64,000 nt of DNA from Bacillota bacterium (GTDB lineage Bacteria; Bacillota; UBA4882; UBA8346), in NCBI GenBank assembly GCA_023435565.1, contig JAEYRN010000029.1, positions 62,001 through 126,000 on the forward strand, read 5' to 3'. Both the position numbers and the translations under genes were made by a program. The notes below the pieces were generated by a model. It saw only the letters and a list, made by a program, of their open reading frames with translations. It searched no databases and was not told where the DNA came from. This document shows positions 24,594 through 32,172 of the stretch, piece by piece (the first letter of the stretch is position 1; each line of letters begins with the position of its first letter).

Positions 24594-25013
24594 TTACATC
24601 CGTTTCCTCATCGGATGATCTTCTTTAAACTCTACCAAATCCCATAGGTTCCCGTATAAATCCTTAAATACCGCAACCGTTCCATAGGATTGTTCCTTGG
24701 GCTCCCGAACAAATTCGATTCCCCGGGCGACCATTTCGCGATAATCCCTCCAAAAGTCATCCGTGCCTAAAAAGAGGAAAACTCTCCCCCCTGCCTGATT
24801 ACCAATTAACGGCTCCTGTTCGGGTTTGGACGCTCTTGCCAGTAAAAGAGTAGTCCCGGCCGATCCGGGAGGAGATACCACTACCCACCGTTTATCCTGT
24901 TCGGGTTGGTAAGTGTCTTCAACTAATATAAAATTAAGCTTCTTGGTGTAAAACTCAATCGCCTCGTCATAATCTTTTACAACTAGAGCAATATGGACTA
25001 TTGACTGGATCAT
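24594..25013 (-). CDS. VOC-family (glyoxalase/dioxygenase superfamily) protein
   Basis: 139 residues with the vicinal-oxygen-chelate fold pattern: VHIALVVKDYDEAIEFYTKKL at the N-terminus, and YGNLWDLVEF near the C-terminus with a conserved Glu metal ligand. Function is not defined beyond a metal-dependent small enzyme or resistance protein. Start ATG follows AAGGGGAG. Confidence 0.8.
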   Translation of the reverse strand: MIQSIVHIALVVKDYDEAIEFYTKKLNFILVEDTYQPEQDKRWVVVSPPGSAGTTLLLARASKPEQEPLIGNQAGGRVFLFLGTDDFWRDYREMVARGIEFVREPKEQSYGTVAVFKDLYGNLWDLVEFKEDHPMRKRM

Positions 25014-25062
25014 TTCGTAAACTCCCCTTGTTTAATTTTCATACTGGATTCAGCTGTTATTC

Positions 25063-25530
25063 TTAATCGTCGCCTTGAAAGTCGGTTATATACCCCGTTT
25101 TTTGGAGTATTGTCCGCGCCAGCGGATTAAGGTTTTCAATCGGTTCGTTAATACTAAAATACCTCAATTCAAGACTTTCATTGTCGTTGATTATCGGTTT
25201 ACCCTGAAGATCTTCAGCTTCAAACACCGAAACCACGGTATAAACTTCATCGCCGTTGGGATATACGTAGTGCAAATCCTTACCGGACAAGGTGGTTTTT
25301 AAAATCAACCGCTCCGCCTTCATCCCCGTTTCCTCAAACAATTCCCTTACGGCGGTTTCTTCCAAGCTTTCGCCCATTTCGAGGAATCCCCCGATTAATC
25401 CCCAATCCAATGAATCCGCCCTTTTTTGCAACAAAATCTGCCCGGTTTCATTCTTGGCGATGATCACCGTACCGTTTAAAATGATTGGGTTTGTTTTAAC
25501 AAAATTTCTTATGTAGCTGACGTAATTCAT
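25063..25530 (-). CDS. Nudix hydrolase
   Basis: 155 residues with a complete Nudix box (GGFLEMGESLEETAVRELFEETG) near residues 48-70. It probably hydrolyses a nucleoside diphosphate derivative. Unlike the NudC protein nearby it lacks a zinc ribbon. The sequence resembles ADP-ribose or 8-oxo-nucleotide pyrophosphatases, but specificity cannot be assigned. Confidence 0.85.
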   Translation of the reverse strand: MNYVSYIRNFVKTNPIILNGTVIIAKNETGQILLQKRADSLDWGLIGGFLEMGESLEETAVRELFEETGMKAERLILKTTLSGKDLHYVYPNGDEVYTVVSVFEAEDLQGKPIINDNESLELRYFSINEPIENLNPLARTILQKTGYITDFQGDD

Positions 25531-25632
25531 GAGATGCCTTTCGGGTTTTTGTATTCATTTTTGGGTTAATACGCTCTCAACAGACTCATGACGCCTAGAT
25601 TGAAGGCTGCCGGGACGGCAGCCTCTTTTAAC

Positions 25633-25899
25633 CTATTTGCTCATAGCATTATTTACGCTGTTTGCTGGTATACTTTCGATATAAAATGTATCCTGACTTA
25701 AATCCGCTCCGCATTTCCACTCAATTGTTCCATCCTCTATTATAAAATTATTGAATTCTTTCATATCATTCAAAGGTTTAAAGACCGGAAAATGAAGATA
25801 TGGTTTCATATCAAAAACCTTCTCTTCATCATTGGCAAATTTTATTAATAATTTATGATCATTTAAGGTTTTAGCTTCCTTAATGTTAGGACTTTGCAT
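25633..25899 (-). CDS. DUF2442 protein
   Basis: 88 residues fitting DUF2442: a beta-rich start (LLIKFANDEEKVFDM), a PVFKPL turn and the conserved GTIEWKCGADLS segment. It follows a DUF4160 gene by 18 bases, a pairing seen in many bacteria and archaea and often considered toxin-antitoxin-like. Ribosome binding site AAAGGAG. Confidence 0.82.
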   Translation of the reverse strand: MQSPNIKEAKTLNDHKLLIKFANDEEKVFDMKPYLHFPVFKPLNDMKEFNNFIIEDGTIEWKCGADLSQDTFYIESIPANSVNNAMSK

Positions 25900-25917
25900 T
25901 TAGACTACTCCTTTCAA

Positions 25918-26226
25918 TTATAATCCTCTAGGCTCAATCTTTTCGATAAACTCTCCGGCAACTGCTTTATTCCACCTATCCCAAATTTCTTCCCTATGGA
26001 TAATCATCCATGCCTTTATTAATTCTTTCTGCCTTGGATTCAATTTTCCTTCCAATACCTTGCCATTAGCTATAGCAATTGATATTCTATCGCCATTTGT
26101 TAGTATTACGTGAAAATGTGGTTCCTTATGCTTTTGAATATCTCTTGGATACATTTTAATTCTGATATCCTCAAACCGGGCCAGCTCTCCCATTAAACTC
26201 TCCTTATTTCCCGTCTTCGATTCCAT
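25918..26226 (-). CDS. DUF4160 protein
   Basis: 102 residues from an ATG behind GAGGATATA; the longer frame upstream lacks a start signal. It carries the DUF4160 hallmark IKMYPRDIQKHKEPHFHV and a C-terminal helix with HREEIWDRWNKA. First gene of the DUF4160-DUF2442 pair. Function unproven. The 26227-26595 gap after it holds only hairpins and no supported gene. Confidence 0.82.
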   Translation of the reverse strand: MESKTGNKESLMGELARFEDIRIKMYPRDIQKHKEPHFHVILTNGDRISIAIANGKVLEGKLNPRQKELIKAWMIIHREEIWDRWNKAVAGEFIEKIEPRGL

Positions 26227-26570
26227 TATATCCTCAAAACTATTTATAGACAACAATATTTTCCATTCAAAGGCCTGATACCCAATAAATCCCGTCAATC
26301 AGACCGCGGCCAAAAAAAGTTTGAATTGAGAAGTTTGAATTTTGGAGGCTGATGGTGTACCTTGGTTCTGCAGGCTAGGAGATAATTTTCTGACCGGCAA
26401 CTAACATTCAAAACCAACCCCCGAAAACTGGGAACGATCACTTTTCAAGGAGGCCTTCAGTGAAGTGAATTATGAAAGCATAGTCAGAAGTTTGAAATTG
26501 ATCCTATATATTTTATAAGCCAAACTATTGATCCGCCGCGGGGTCAACCCCACGGCTCCATCAAATTTAA

Positions 26571-26596
26571 CCCCCATTAATGGGGCTTTTTTTTTT
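26571..26596 (+). terminator. Terminator-like hairpin with ten-T tail
   Basis: CCCC-ATTAAT-GGGG followed by C and ten T residues, reading on the plus strand. Another GC-rich hairpin is at 26532-26557. No plus-strand gene is visible upstream, so it may mark the edge of the cassette-like region, or protect the last minus-strand gene from antisense transcription. Confidence 0.55.
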
Positions 26597-26922
26597 CAAA
26601 TAATTTCATTTCTGATTTTTTCTTGTTCTTTTTTGTATTTAGAGTATAGCTGTACAAAAAAACAAACTGCAAAAGATATAATGCTAAATCCCATTCCTAC
26701 AATTCCAAAGTTAGTTCCATCATTGCCAAATTCATTGATAATAATTTGATACATAAAAATACCTTGAATACATGCAAATGGAATTAATAAAATCAATGCT
26801 TTCCATAGCCGATTTTTAATAACGATGAATATCACCACAAAAGGGTAGACCCAAAGAAATAGGCCAACCAAGCCAAGTATCAAACCTATTATAATCCATG
26901 ACCATGATGGCATATTTTCCAT
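26596..26922 (-). CDS. Small membrane protein of unknown family
   Basis: 108 residues from an ATG nine bases after AAGGA (a longer frame starts at 26970). Three predicted membrane helices (residues about 8-35, 40-60, 75-95) and a charged C-terminal tail. I do not recognise it. It is the last of a run of same-strand, functionally unrelated small genes separated by palindromic spacers. Confidence 0.55.
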   Translation of the reverse strand: MENMPSWSWIIIGLILGLVGLFLWVYPFVVIFIVIKNRLWKALILLIPFACIQGIFMYQIIINEFGNDGTNFGIVGMGFSIISFAVCFFVQLYSKYKKEQEKIRNEII

Positions 26923-26970
26923 AATTTTTATTCCTTTTTCTTTTGGGTTAAACTTTTTAACATATCCCAA

Positions 26971-27095
26971 TAACTAACATCTGTGAGTCACACGCATCAC
27001 AGGGAGCCTGGATGGCGACGTCTACTTAACGTTTTGCATGTGGGCGCTGACATCGTAAATATACTTCTTCGGTATAACATCATGATTCTACTTTC
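26971..27095. other. Cassette-array spacer 1
   Basis: GC-richer than the neighbouring genes. It contains hairpin CTGTGA...TCACAG (26981-27002), an ACTTAAC heptamer (GTTAAGT on the minus strand, fitting the integron core GTTRRRY) and GTATAAC near the next stop codon. Its attC identity is suggestive only. Confidence 0.4.
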
Positions 27096-27099
27096 TTCC

Positions 27100-27767
27100 T
27101 CAAATCATTATTTTCTCATAATATTCCTCAATGTCTTCGAACTCCTCATTAGCAACTTTAACCAAAAAACCAGAAAAGGTCTCACATATCTCTGGTAGGT
27201 ATTTTTTAATTACATCTAGGGAAAGAATTTGATCATTCTCCGGAATTTCTTTCGGATAAAGACTAAATTCCACTCTTCTATTTTCCTCATCGAAACTAAA
27301 CCAAGTATGATCGGCATAAACAATTCTTGGTTCCCTGTTATTAATTTTATTTAAATCCATACAAATACAGTTTCCACCAACTGTTGTTGCAAAAGTTACT
27401 AATCCAAATTTTATTAAATAAGCACCAGGTGACAAACTTGAATTTTCTTCTTTTATTGCTTTTAAGCTTAATAAATTTACCATTCCTTTTAACATTGGCA
27501 ATTCTTTAGGTTCGTATTCTTTATAGAAATCAATAACACTTTTAGGTATTGAATATTTTTTAACTCTAATAATTCTCCATCTTCCTCAAAATATATACTA
27601 GAACAACAACTATATGTACCATACAAGTCGGTTAAATATCTAAGTTCCTCAGATTCTGCTTTCCCAAAAGCATTTTCAAGTTCTTTTTTATTCATTTTTT
27701 TCTCTTGTAACTGGTGTTTAAACTTCTCAATTAGAGTTGTATACGTATTAATCACCTTCACTTTCAA
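27100..27767 (-). pseudogene. SMI1/KNR4 (SUKH) family protein, frameshifted
   Basis: Two overlapping frames make one SUKH protein of about 222 residues. The first (start 27767) gives the helical N-terminus (KKELENAFGKAESEELRYL). After a run of six A (minus strand, near 27555) the frame must shift by one base to read KKYSIPKSVIDFYKEYEPKELP and continue into GGNCICMDLN and the C-terminal helix. SUKH proteins are mainly immunity proteins against polymorphic toxins. The single-base slip in a homopolymer may be a real mutation, phase variation or a sequencing error. Confidence 0.75.
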
Positions 27768-27796
27768 AATTAGCTTGAATTTTTATTGGTCATTTT

Positions 27797-27910
27797 GCCT
27801 AACGGCCAGTATCTCCGACGTGCCCGAGCTTATAAGCGGCATACTTCTTCGAAAAGCTCACCCGCCGACTCGGTTACTGAAGCCTTCAAGTGAATGGCTA
27901 TTAGTTGAGC
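27797..27910. repeat. Candidate attC-like site in cassette spacer 2
   Basis: On the minus strand the spacer ends in GTTAGGC (27803-27797), a perfect match to the integron R' consensus GTTRRRY, 30 bases before the next gene's start. It has GCTCAAC (27910-27904) as a possible R'' (RYYYAAC). Between them lies a shared block (27816-27882) that recurs at 30970-31039, with imperfect complementary arms (CCGAG/CTCGG, CGGC/GCCG). Confidence 0.45.
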
Positions 27911-27959
27911 CGGATTTTCATCGGCTGGCATTCGTGAGCTTCATGGCGCAACCAGGGAG
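27891..27959 (-). repeat. Spacer block X, copy 1 (group II intron 5'-end-like)
   Basis: A 69-base block identical at 62 positions to 29571-29639. On the minus strand it reads GTTGCGCC, then GATGAAAATCC and CAACTAATAGCC, resembling the 5' end and early domain I of bacterial group II introns. It lies 35 bases after the stop codon of the gene at 27995-28675. Confidence 0.45.
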
Positions 27960-27994
27960 GGCACCGTTTTTTCCAAGCACTTAAAAAATCTCTT

Positions 27995-28675
27995 TCAATT
28001 CAACATAATATCTAATGTTGATAACCCTTTGTCATCAATAGTTTTACGGTTAATTATTATCCTTCTTACACTTAATTTTTCTAAAAATGAATACATTCTA
28101 TGTCTATCAAAAAAAATTGAATATACATAACCTTGGACATTTGATTGTAGGACCATATCATGAGCAAATTGTAATTCAGTTTGACCTAAGAAGGTTTCTA
28201 TCTCTTTTTTATAGGATGAATCAGGTTCAATATAATAGCCTGGTATAAATACAACAAATACATTAGAAACAAAATTTGGATTCTCAGGAAGATCTAATTC
28301 TTTTTTTATAATTTCTAACACTTTCACACATAAATTAATACTTTCAGAAAATTCTTGTCTTTCAATTAATTCCCATTGACCTTTTACCAGATAATACTTG
28401 ACTAAGGAAAAGGTGTTATTTTCATTACAATAGTATTCAAACCATACTTTCTTATCCATCAATGATATTTTTGAGTAATTTGAATGAATCAGATTAATTA
28501 GTGGAATGGCCATCGAACTATCATACATAGAAGGCACTTGTTCTTGCCAACTCCAACTAATTTTTAGTAAAAATTTATTGATACGAAAAGATACACCTTC
28601 ACCTGAACTAGCAAAGGCCGGAAAACTGATTATTAAAAAAGACAATACTAGTATCGATGTTAAAAATTTCTTCAT
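27995..28675 (-). CDS. Secreted protein of unknown family
   Basis: 226 residues with a good signal peptide (MKKFLTS, hydrophobic core, cleavage at FASS near residue 23) and GGAGGG before the ATG. The mature part has mixed alpha/beta character, many aromatic residues and no cysteine pairing pattern, apart from isolated Cys. I do not recognise it. It is a complete, AT-rich single gene between two palindromic spacers. Confidence 0.6.
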   Translation of the reverse strand: MKKFLTSILVLSFLIISFPAFASSGEGVSFRINKFLLKISWSWQEQVPSMYDSSMAIPLINLIHSNYSKISLMDKKVWFEYYCNENNTFSLVKYYLVKGQWELIERQEFSESINLCVKVLEIIKKELDLPENPNFVSNVFVVFIPGYYIEPDSSYKKEIETFLGQTELQFAHDMVLQSNVQGYVYSIFFDRHRMYSFLEKLSVRRIIINRKTIDDKGLSTLDIMLN

Positions 28676-28689
28676 AGTCCCTCCATAGG

Positions 28690-28838
28690 TTTTTACAGAG
28701 CGGTGTCATTTCTTCCCATATAATGACAGGTTTCTCCCCCATGGAAAGGATGACCAAACTGCAATTCGCCTAGCGAGGCTAACCCTGTTCACTTTGTTAC
28801 GGCTCGCTTACTGAGTTTGAAGGGTTTACCCTGTCCAT
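28690..28838. repeat. Cassette-array spacer 3 with block Y, copy 1
   Basis: Contains hairpin TGTCATT...AATGACA near 28705-28728, the perfect hairpin GCCTAGCGAGGC (28768-28779), and block Y (28778-28838). Block Y is shared with 29476-29538; on the minus strand it includes CTCAGTAAGCGAGCCGTAAC and AAGTGAACAGGGTTAGC, words typical of group II intron domain I. Outer words GAGGCTA and TAGCGCCTC are complementary. Confidence 0.5.
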
Positions 28839-28854
28839 AGCGCCTCTTTCAGGC

Positions 28855-29418
28855 TCACCCTAGCAAAATGTATTTATAATACCCAAAAAATTCTCTCATT
28901 AATGAATATATATCTCTTAACTCAAAGAAATTAGCATGAGCAGATGAAACCTTTTCAATACCAACTATAGAAAATGCGAGTCTGGTTCTTGTAACATGGT
29001 AATATTGCGTGATAATTAATGCGGAATTAAAACCCAATCTTTCCATTATCACTTTTGAATTTATTGCAGTTAAATAAGTGTTTTTCCCTTTACTATCTAT
29101 GATAATATCTTTTGAAGGAATTTGGTTCTTTATCAAATAATCTCTCATAACTTTCGCTTCGTCAAAACCCTCTTTACCTATACCACCACTCACAATAATG
29201 TATCTAAAAAAGCCCTTATGATATAATTCAACTGCTTTATCTAATCGACTTTTCAGACGGCTTGATGGGTATCCATTGATTTCAATCTTATTCCCCAAAA
29301 CAATTCCTACATCAGCTTTCTTTAAGTTGTCATTTAGGCCATCAATAATAATCAAACCAATATGTACCCCAAACCAAGCAACACATAATACAACTAGAAT
29401 TTTGATAAATTGCTTCAT
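28855..29418 (-). CDS. YdcF-family (DUF218) membrane-anchored protein
   Basis: 187 residues. One N-terminal helix (residues 6-26), then the DUF218 domain: VGIVLGNKIEING, the SGGIGKEGFDEAKVMRDYL stretch, and TQYYHVTRTRLAF near the end. SanA/YdcF proteins are implicated in envelope barrier functions and some bind nucleotides; the biochemical role is not settled. Complete gene, same strand as its neighbours. Confidence 0.82.
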   Translation of the reverse strand: MKQFIKILVVLCVAWFGVHIGLIIIDGLNDNLKKADVGIVLGNKIEINGYPSSRLKSRLDKAVELYHKGFFRYIIVSGGIGKEGFDEAKVMRDYLIKNQIPSKDIIIDSKGKNTYLTAINSKVIMERLGFNSALIITQYYHVTRTRLAFSIVGIEKVSSAHANFFELRDIYSLMREFFGYYKYILLG

Positions 29419-29475
29419 TGGTCTGCTCTTTCATTAAAATAATATACCTAAAAATTAACCCTGAGTCGAAGTCTT

Positions 29476-29639
29476 GCTAACCCTGTTCACTTTCGTTACG
29501 GCTCGCTTACTGAGTTTGAGGGCTTATATCACGTCCATTACTGGTCGTGACATCCTCATTCTCTTTCTACTGAATGGCTATTAGTTGAACCGGACTTTCA
29601 CCGGCTGGCATTTGTGGGCTTCGTGGCGCACCCAGGGAG
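29476..29639 (-). repeat. Cassette-array spacer 4: blocks X and Y in series
   Basis: Minus-strand order from the upstream stop codon: GGTGCGCC (possible intron 5' end GUGCGCC), CCGGTGAAAGTCCGG hairpin, CAACTAATAGCC (block X, 29639-29571). Then comes a TCACG...CGTGA hairpin and block Y (29538-29476) with GAGCCGTAACGAAAGTGAAC. The continuous 160 bases look like the start of a bacterial group II intron without the rest. Confidence 0.5.
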
Positions 29640-29646
29640 TGGATAT

Positions 29647-30126
29647 TTATATACTTATTCCCTTTAGTTCATTTTCTTTTAACCAGCCACAATTCGGGCA
29701 TTTTATTTCTTCGGATACTAATTCCGAACCACACCTTGCGCATTTAAATTGCAGTAAAGTTACTAATTTTTGGTTTAACAAATCAAAAAAATTTTCAAAA
29801 TCACTTACTAAAGCTTTATTAATTATAATTGGTTTCTTCTGTTTTATATTGAGAATTATCACGGAATCAGATTGAAAACAGCCTTTAATCTCACTCCATT
29901 TTACTCTTCTAAGTTTAAAATTCATAAAACATTCGATACCTATGTCAGTCAATTTTATGTAATATTTGGTACGGGAATATAACCTTCCAAAAATCAATAA
30001 AACACTAACTAACATCCAAAACATATCCCTTGCTTTCAAAGCAAGCATAAAACCAAAACATAGAAACAATATTAATACATATTCTTTTTTCGAACCCCGA
30101 ACCTTCCACATATTTATTTCACTCAT
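29647..30126 (-). CDS. Membrane protein with C-terminal zinc ribbon
   Basis: 159 residues: two membrane helices (about residues 15-55), a PH-like beta domain (KLTDIGIECFMNFKLRRVKWSEIKG), and a C-terminal zinc ribbon (CARCG...CPNCGW). The architecture resembles small YcxB/DUF5673-type membrane proteins. Function unknown. The ATG follows GGGAGTGAG. Confidence 0.65.
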   Translation of the reverse strand: MSEINMWKVRGSKKEYVLILFLCFGFMLALKARDMFWMLVSVLLIFGRLYSRTKYYIKLTDIGIECFMNFKLRRVKWSEIKGCFQSDSVIILNIKQKKPIIINKALVSDFENFFDLLNQKLVTLLQFKCARCGSELVSEEIKCPNCGWLKENELKGISI

Positions 30127-30149
30127 TTTCTCACTCCCATATTTTTTAA

Positions 30150-30326
30150 AAAAAGCAGCACCGACATCGCCTTTGACAATCTTTATGGGGTTTCAGCTAA
30201 AGTTGTGATTACCATTAGCTTCTTCTTTGAATCTACATCTTCGAATCACCGCGCCCGAAGTGGTAACCCCGTTTTATATGTAGTACATCGACAATCAGTT
30301 GAAGGTTGCCATGAAAGGCAACTACT
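30150..30326. other. Cassette-array spacer 5
   Basis: Palindromic: GTTGCC/GGCAAC hairpin close to the stop codon (30305-30322), nested stems GGGGTT...AACCCC and GTGATT...AATCAC between about 30197 and 30270. It lacks blocks X, Y and Z. No gene seen. Confidence 0.45.
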
Positions 30327-30889
30327 TTAATTTAATACTTTTATAGCTGTCAAAGTCATCATAATAATTGTTGCTAAAATTCCTACAAAAAAGTAAGTAA
30401 AAAAAGGAGTAATAAAGAAAATTAGTTTTTCTCTGACATTAACATCTTCATAATTTATTTTCACTAGACCTACTAATAAATTTGATAAAATAGTGATAAC
30501 CATGCCAAAATAGATGAATTTCATCGGTAAATTTCTTAAACGTGTATATATTACGAACATAATAACTGTAAAAAAAAATTAAGAACTATTTTAATAAAAT
30601 GATTCTTTTCAATTTTAATTAATTCAATCCATGTAGAAAAAACAACCGGAACTAAACTAACTATCACTATCAAATAAGTAACAAATTTTGATATTTCAAA
30701 TCTAAAACTCTTTATCAATAAAAACATTATTGACATAAAAAGAAAGGACAAAAAATACTGAGTAAATACAAACAAAGTAAAACTAAAAAGATTTAATTCT
30801 TTCCTTTTAAAATAGGAATCAAAGATCGCCTTTTTTCTTTCTATAGGATCTTCTATTTTTGAAAAATCTTCTTTGAAATATCCAAACAT
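30327..30889 (-). pseudogene. Membrane protein of unknown family, frameshifted
   Basis: Two overlapping frames (30551-30889 and 30327-30560) join into one membrane protein of about 190 residues with five or so helices. The join needs one extra base in a run of nine T (minus strand, 30578-30570): LNFF then FTVIMFVIYTRLRN. Before the slip the N-terminus is soluble (MFGYFKEDFSKIEDPIERKKA). A second homopolymer frameshift in the same region as the SUKH gene. Not recognised. Confidence 0.6.
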
Positions 30890-30919
30890 TCTTTATACCT
30901 CATTCAGTTTTACTAGCCC

Positions 30920-31189
30920 GCACGATGCAGGTTTCATTTCAGGTATTGCTGATATCGTCTTGGCATCTGCGACGTGCCTAAGCTTACAAGGCGGGATTCT
31001 TCTCTGAAACTACTTTCCCCGCCGACTCGGTTAGCGAAGGCATGTGGTGCGCAAACTTCAAGAAATTCATTTCATACCTTTCTTCATGACATTTCTTACC
31101 GCGCCCATCAGCGCCAGATGCCATGTTATACGACGTGGGATGGCCCCTCAAAACAAGAGCAGCAAGGAGGCTGCGGCCTTACAGGTTTT
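30920..31189. repeat. Cassette-array spacer 6 with block Z, copy 2
   Basis: TGGCATCTGCG (30961-30971) is complementary to CGCCAGATGCCA (31112-31123) with one extra base, giving a long-range outer stem. Inside it block Z (30970-31039), shared with 27816-27882, folds as GCCTAAGC...GGCGGG with CCCGCC...GTTAGCGAAGGC. A GTTATACG word lies just outside. This is an attC-like layout with bulged bases. Confidence 0.5.
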
Positions 31190-31690
31190 TTAATATTCGT
31201 CATTAAATATAACACCACCAGTTACAGATTTATACTTTTCAATATGTTTATTCTGGTATTCTTTAAAGTCAATTGGCTGGCGTTTTAGTAAATGCTGTTT
31301 CATTAATTCAAAATCATTTTTATATTTCTCGACTTCCATTGCTAATGCTCTCATAAAAAATAACCTATCAAACGAAACTACTTTATAATCACTATATTCT
31401 ATAGAGCCTTCTGCATAAAAATAATAATCCAACAGTGCAATACTTCTCCATATTTCAAAGCTATTAACAACGATTCCTAGGTCTCCCCATATGTCTTTTT
31501 TGTTGTTAGGGTATTTTTTTGATAAATCTATGTAGTCATCATTCGTAATAACAAGATCAATATCTTGGCCTCTCTTCCTTAATCCGTAGTATTCCATAGC
31601 TAATCCACCAATTATTAAGGGTTTGGAATTAAACTTAAAATTATATCCTTGAAGTTTTAAAGCTTTATCAACTATTTCATTTTTATTCAT
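31190..31690 (-). CDS. Minimal nucleotidyltransferase-like protein
   Basis: 166 residues with a nucleotidyltransferase-fold signature: IIGGLAMEYYGLRKRGQDIDLVI (GG, then paired Asp) near residues 26-48, followed by a helical C-terminal part. Similar small proteins act as antitoxin- or AbiEii-like nucleotidyltransferases, or are orphan. No partner HEPN gene is adjacent. It is the first of the same-strand cassette-like genes. Confidence 0.68.
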   Translation of the reverse strand: MNKNEIVDKALKLQGYNFKFNSKPLIIGGLAMEYYGLRKRGQDIDLVITNDDYIDLSKKYPNNKKDIWGDLGIVVNSFEIWRSIALLDYYFYAEGSIEYSDYKVVSFDRLFFMRALAMEVEKYKNDFELMKQHLLKRQPIDFKEYQNKHIEKYKSVTGGVIFNDEY

Positions 31691-32172
31691 TCTAGATTTA
31701 CCTCATTTTATTCAAGCTTCGAAGTTTTTTCCGAAAATCGGCACATGGAGGCGCCGTGCTTTTGCCCCCCATGTTGTAAAACTCATTAGCGAATTTTGAT
31801 CGCTAATCTAACTAATTGTAAACTTTATATGTACGATATTCGCTAATATCTTCCATTTTACCTGTTTTGCGAATAAATTTCGGTAAAACTTCCCTATCCG
31901 TGAAATCTTTATATAATAACCAACCCCAAAAACCACCCCCATCACCCCTAATGTAAATTTCTATAAATAATAACAAAAAATTACTCCGCTTACAAGGATA
32001 TTAACAAATTCTACCGAATTATACCAATTACCTAGGTACCCTTTGCCACTGCCCGAACAATACTGATCATATTTTTCGGGCACGGACGATCAAGTTTTGC
32101 TAACCAAGTTCAAAACTTGATTTTCCAGGAGCAAAGATTAATCAAAAATTTAAATCATAGGAGGACATACAA
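31691..32172. other. Non-coding gap with hairpins and a dispersed repeat
   Basis: No gene seen. It holds the palindrome ACATGG...CCATGT (31745-31776), a dispersed repeat copy (31826-31890, word TAATATCTTCCATTTTACCTGTTTT), hairpin GCCCGAA...TTCGGGC (32053-32083) and the terminator-like hairpin ATCAAGTTTTG/CAAAACTTGAT (32091-32126). AGGAGG follows before the next gene. Confidence 0.6.

Noticed and set aside
26227..26570. Possible gene remnant (plus-strand frame near 26440-26520)
   Set aside because: About 28 codons, no start, no recognisable motif; only hairpins are supported in this gap.
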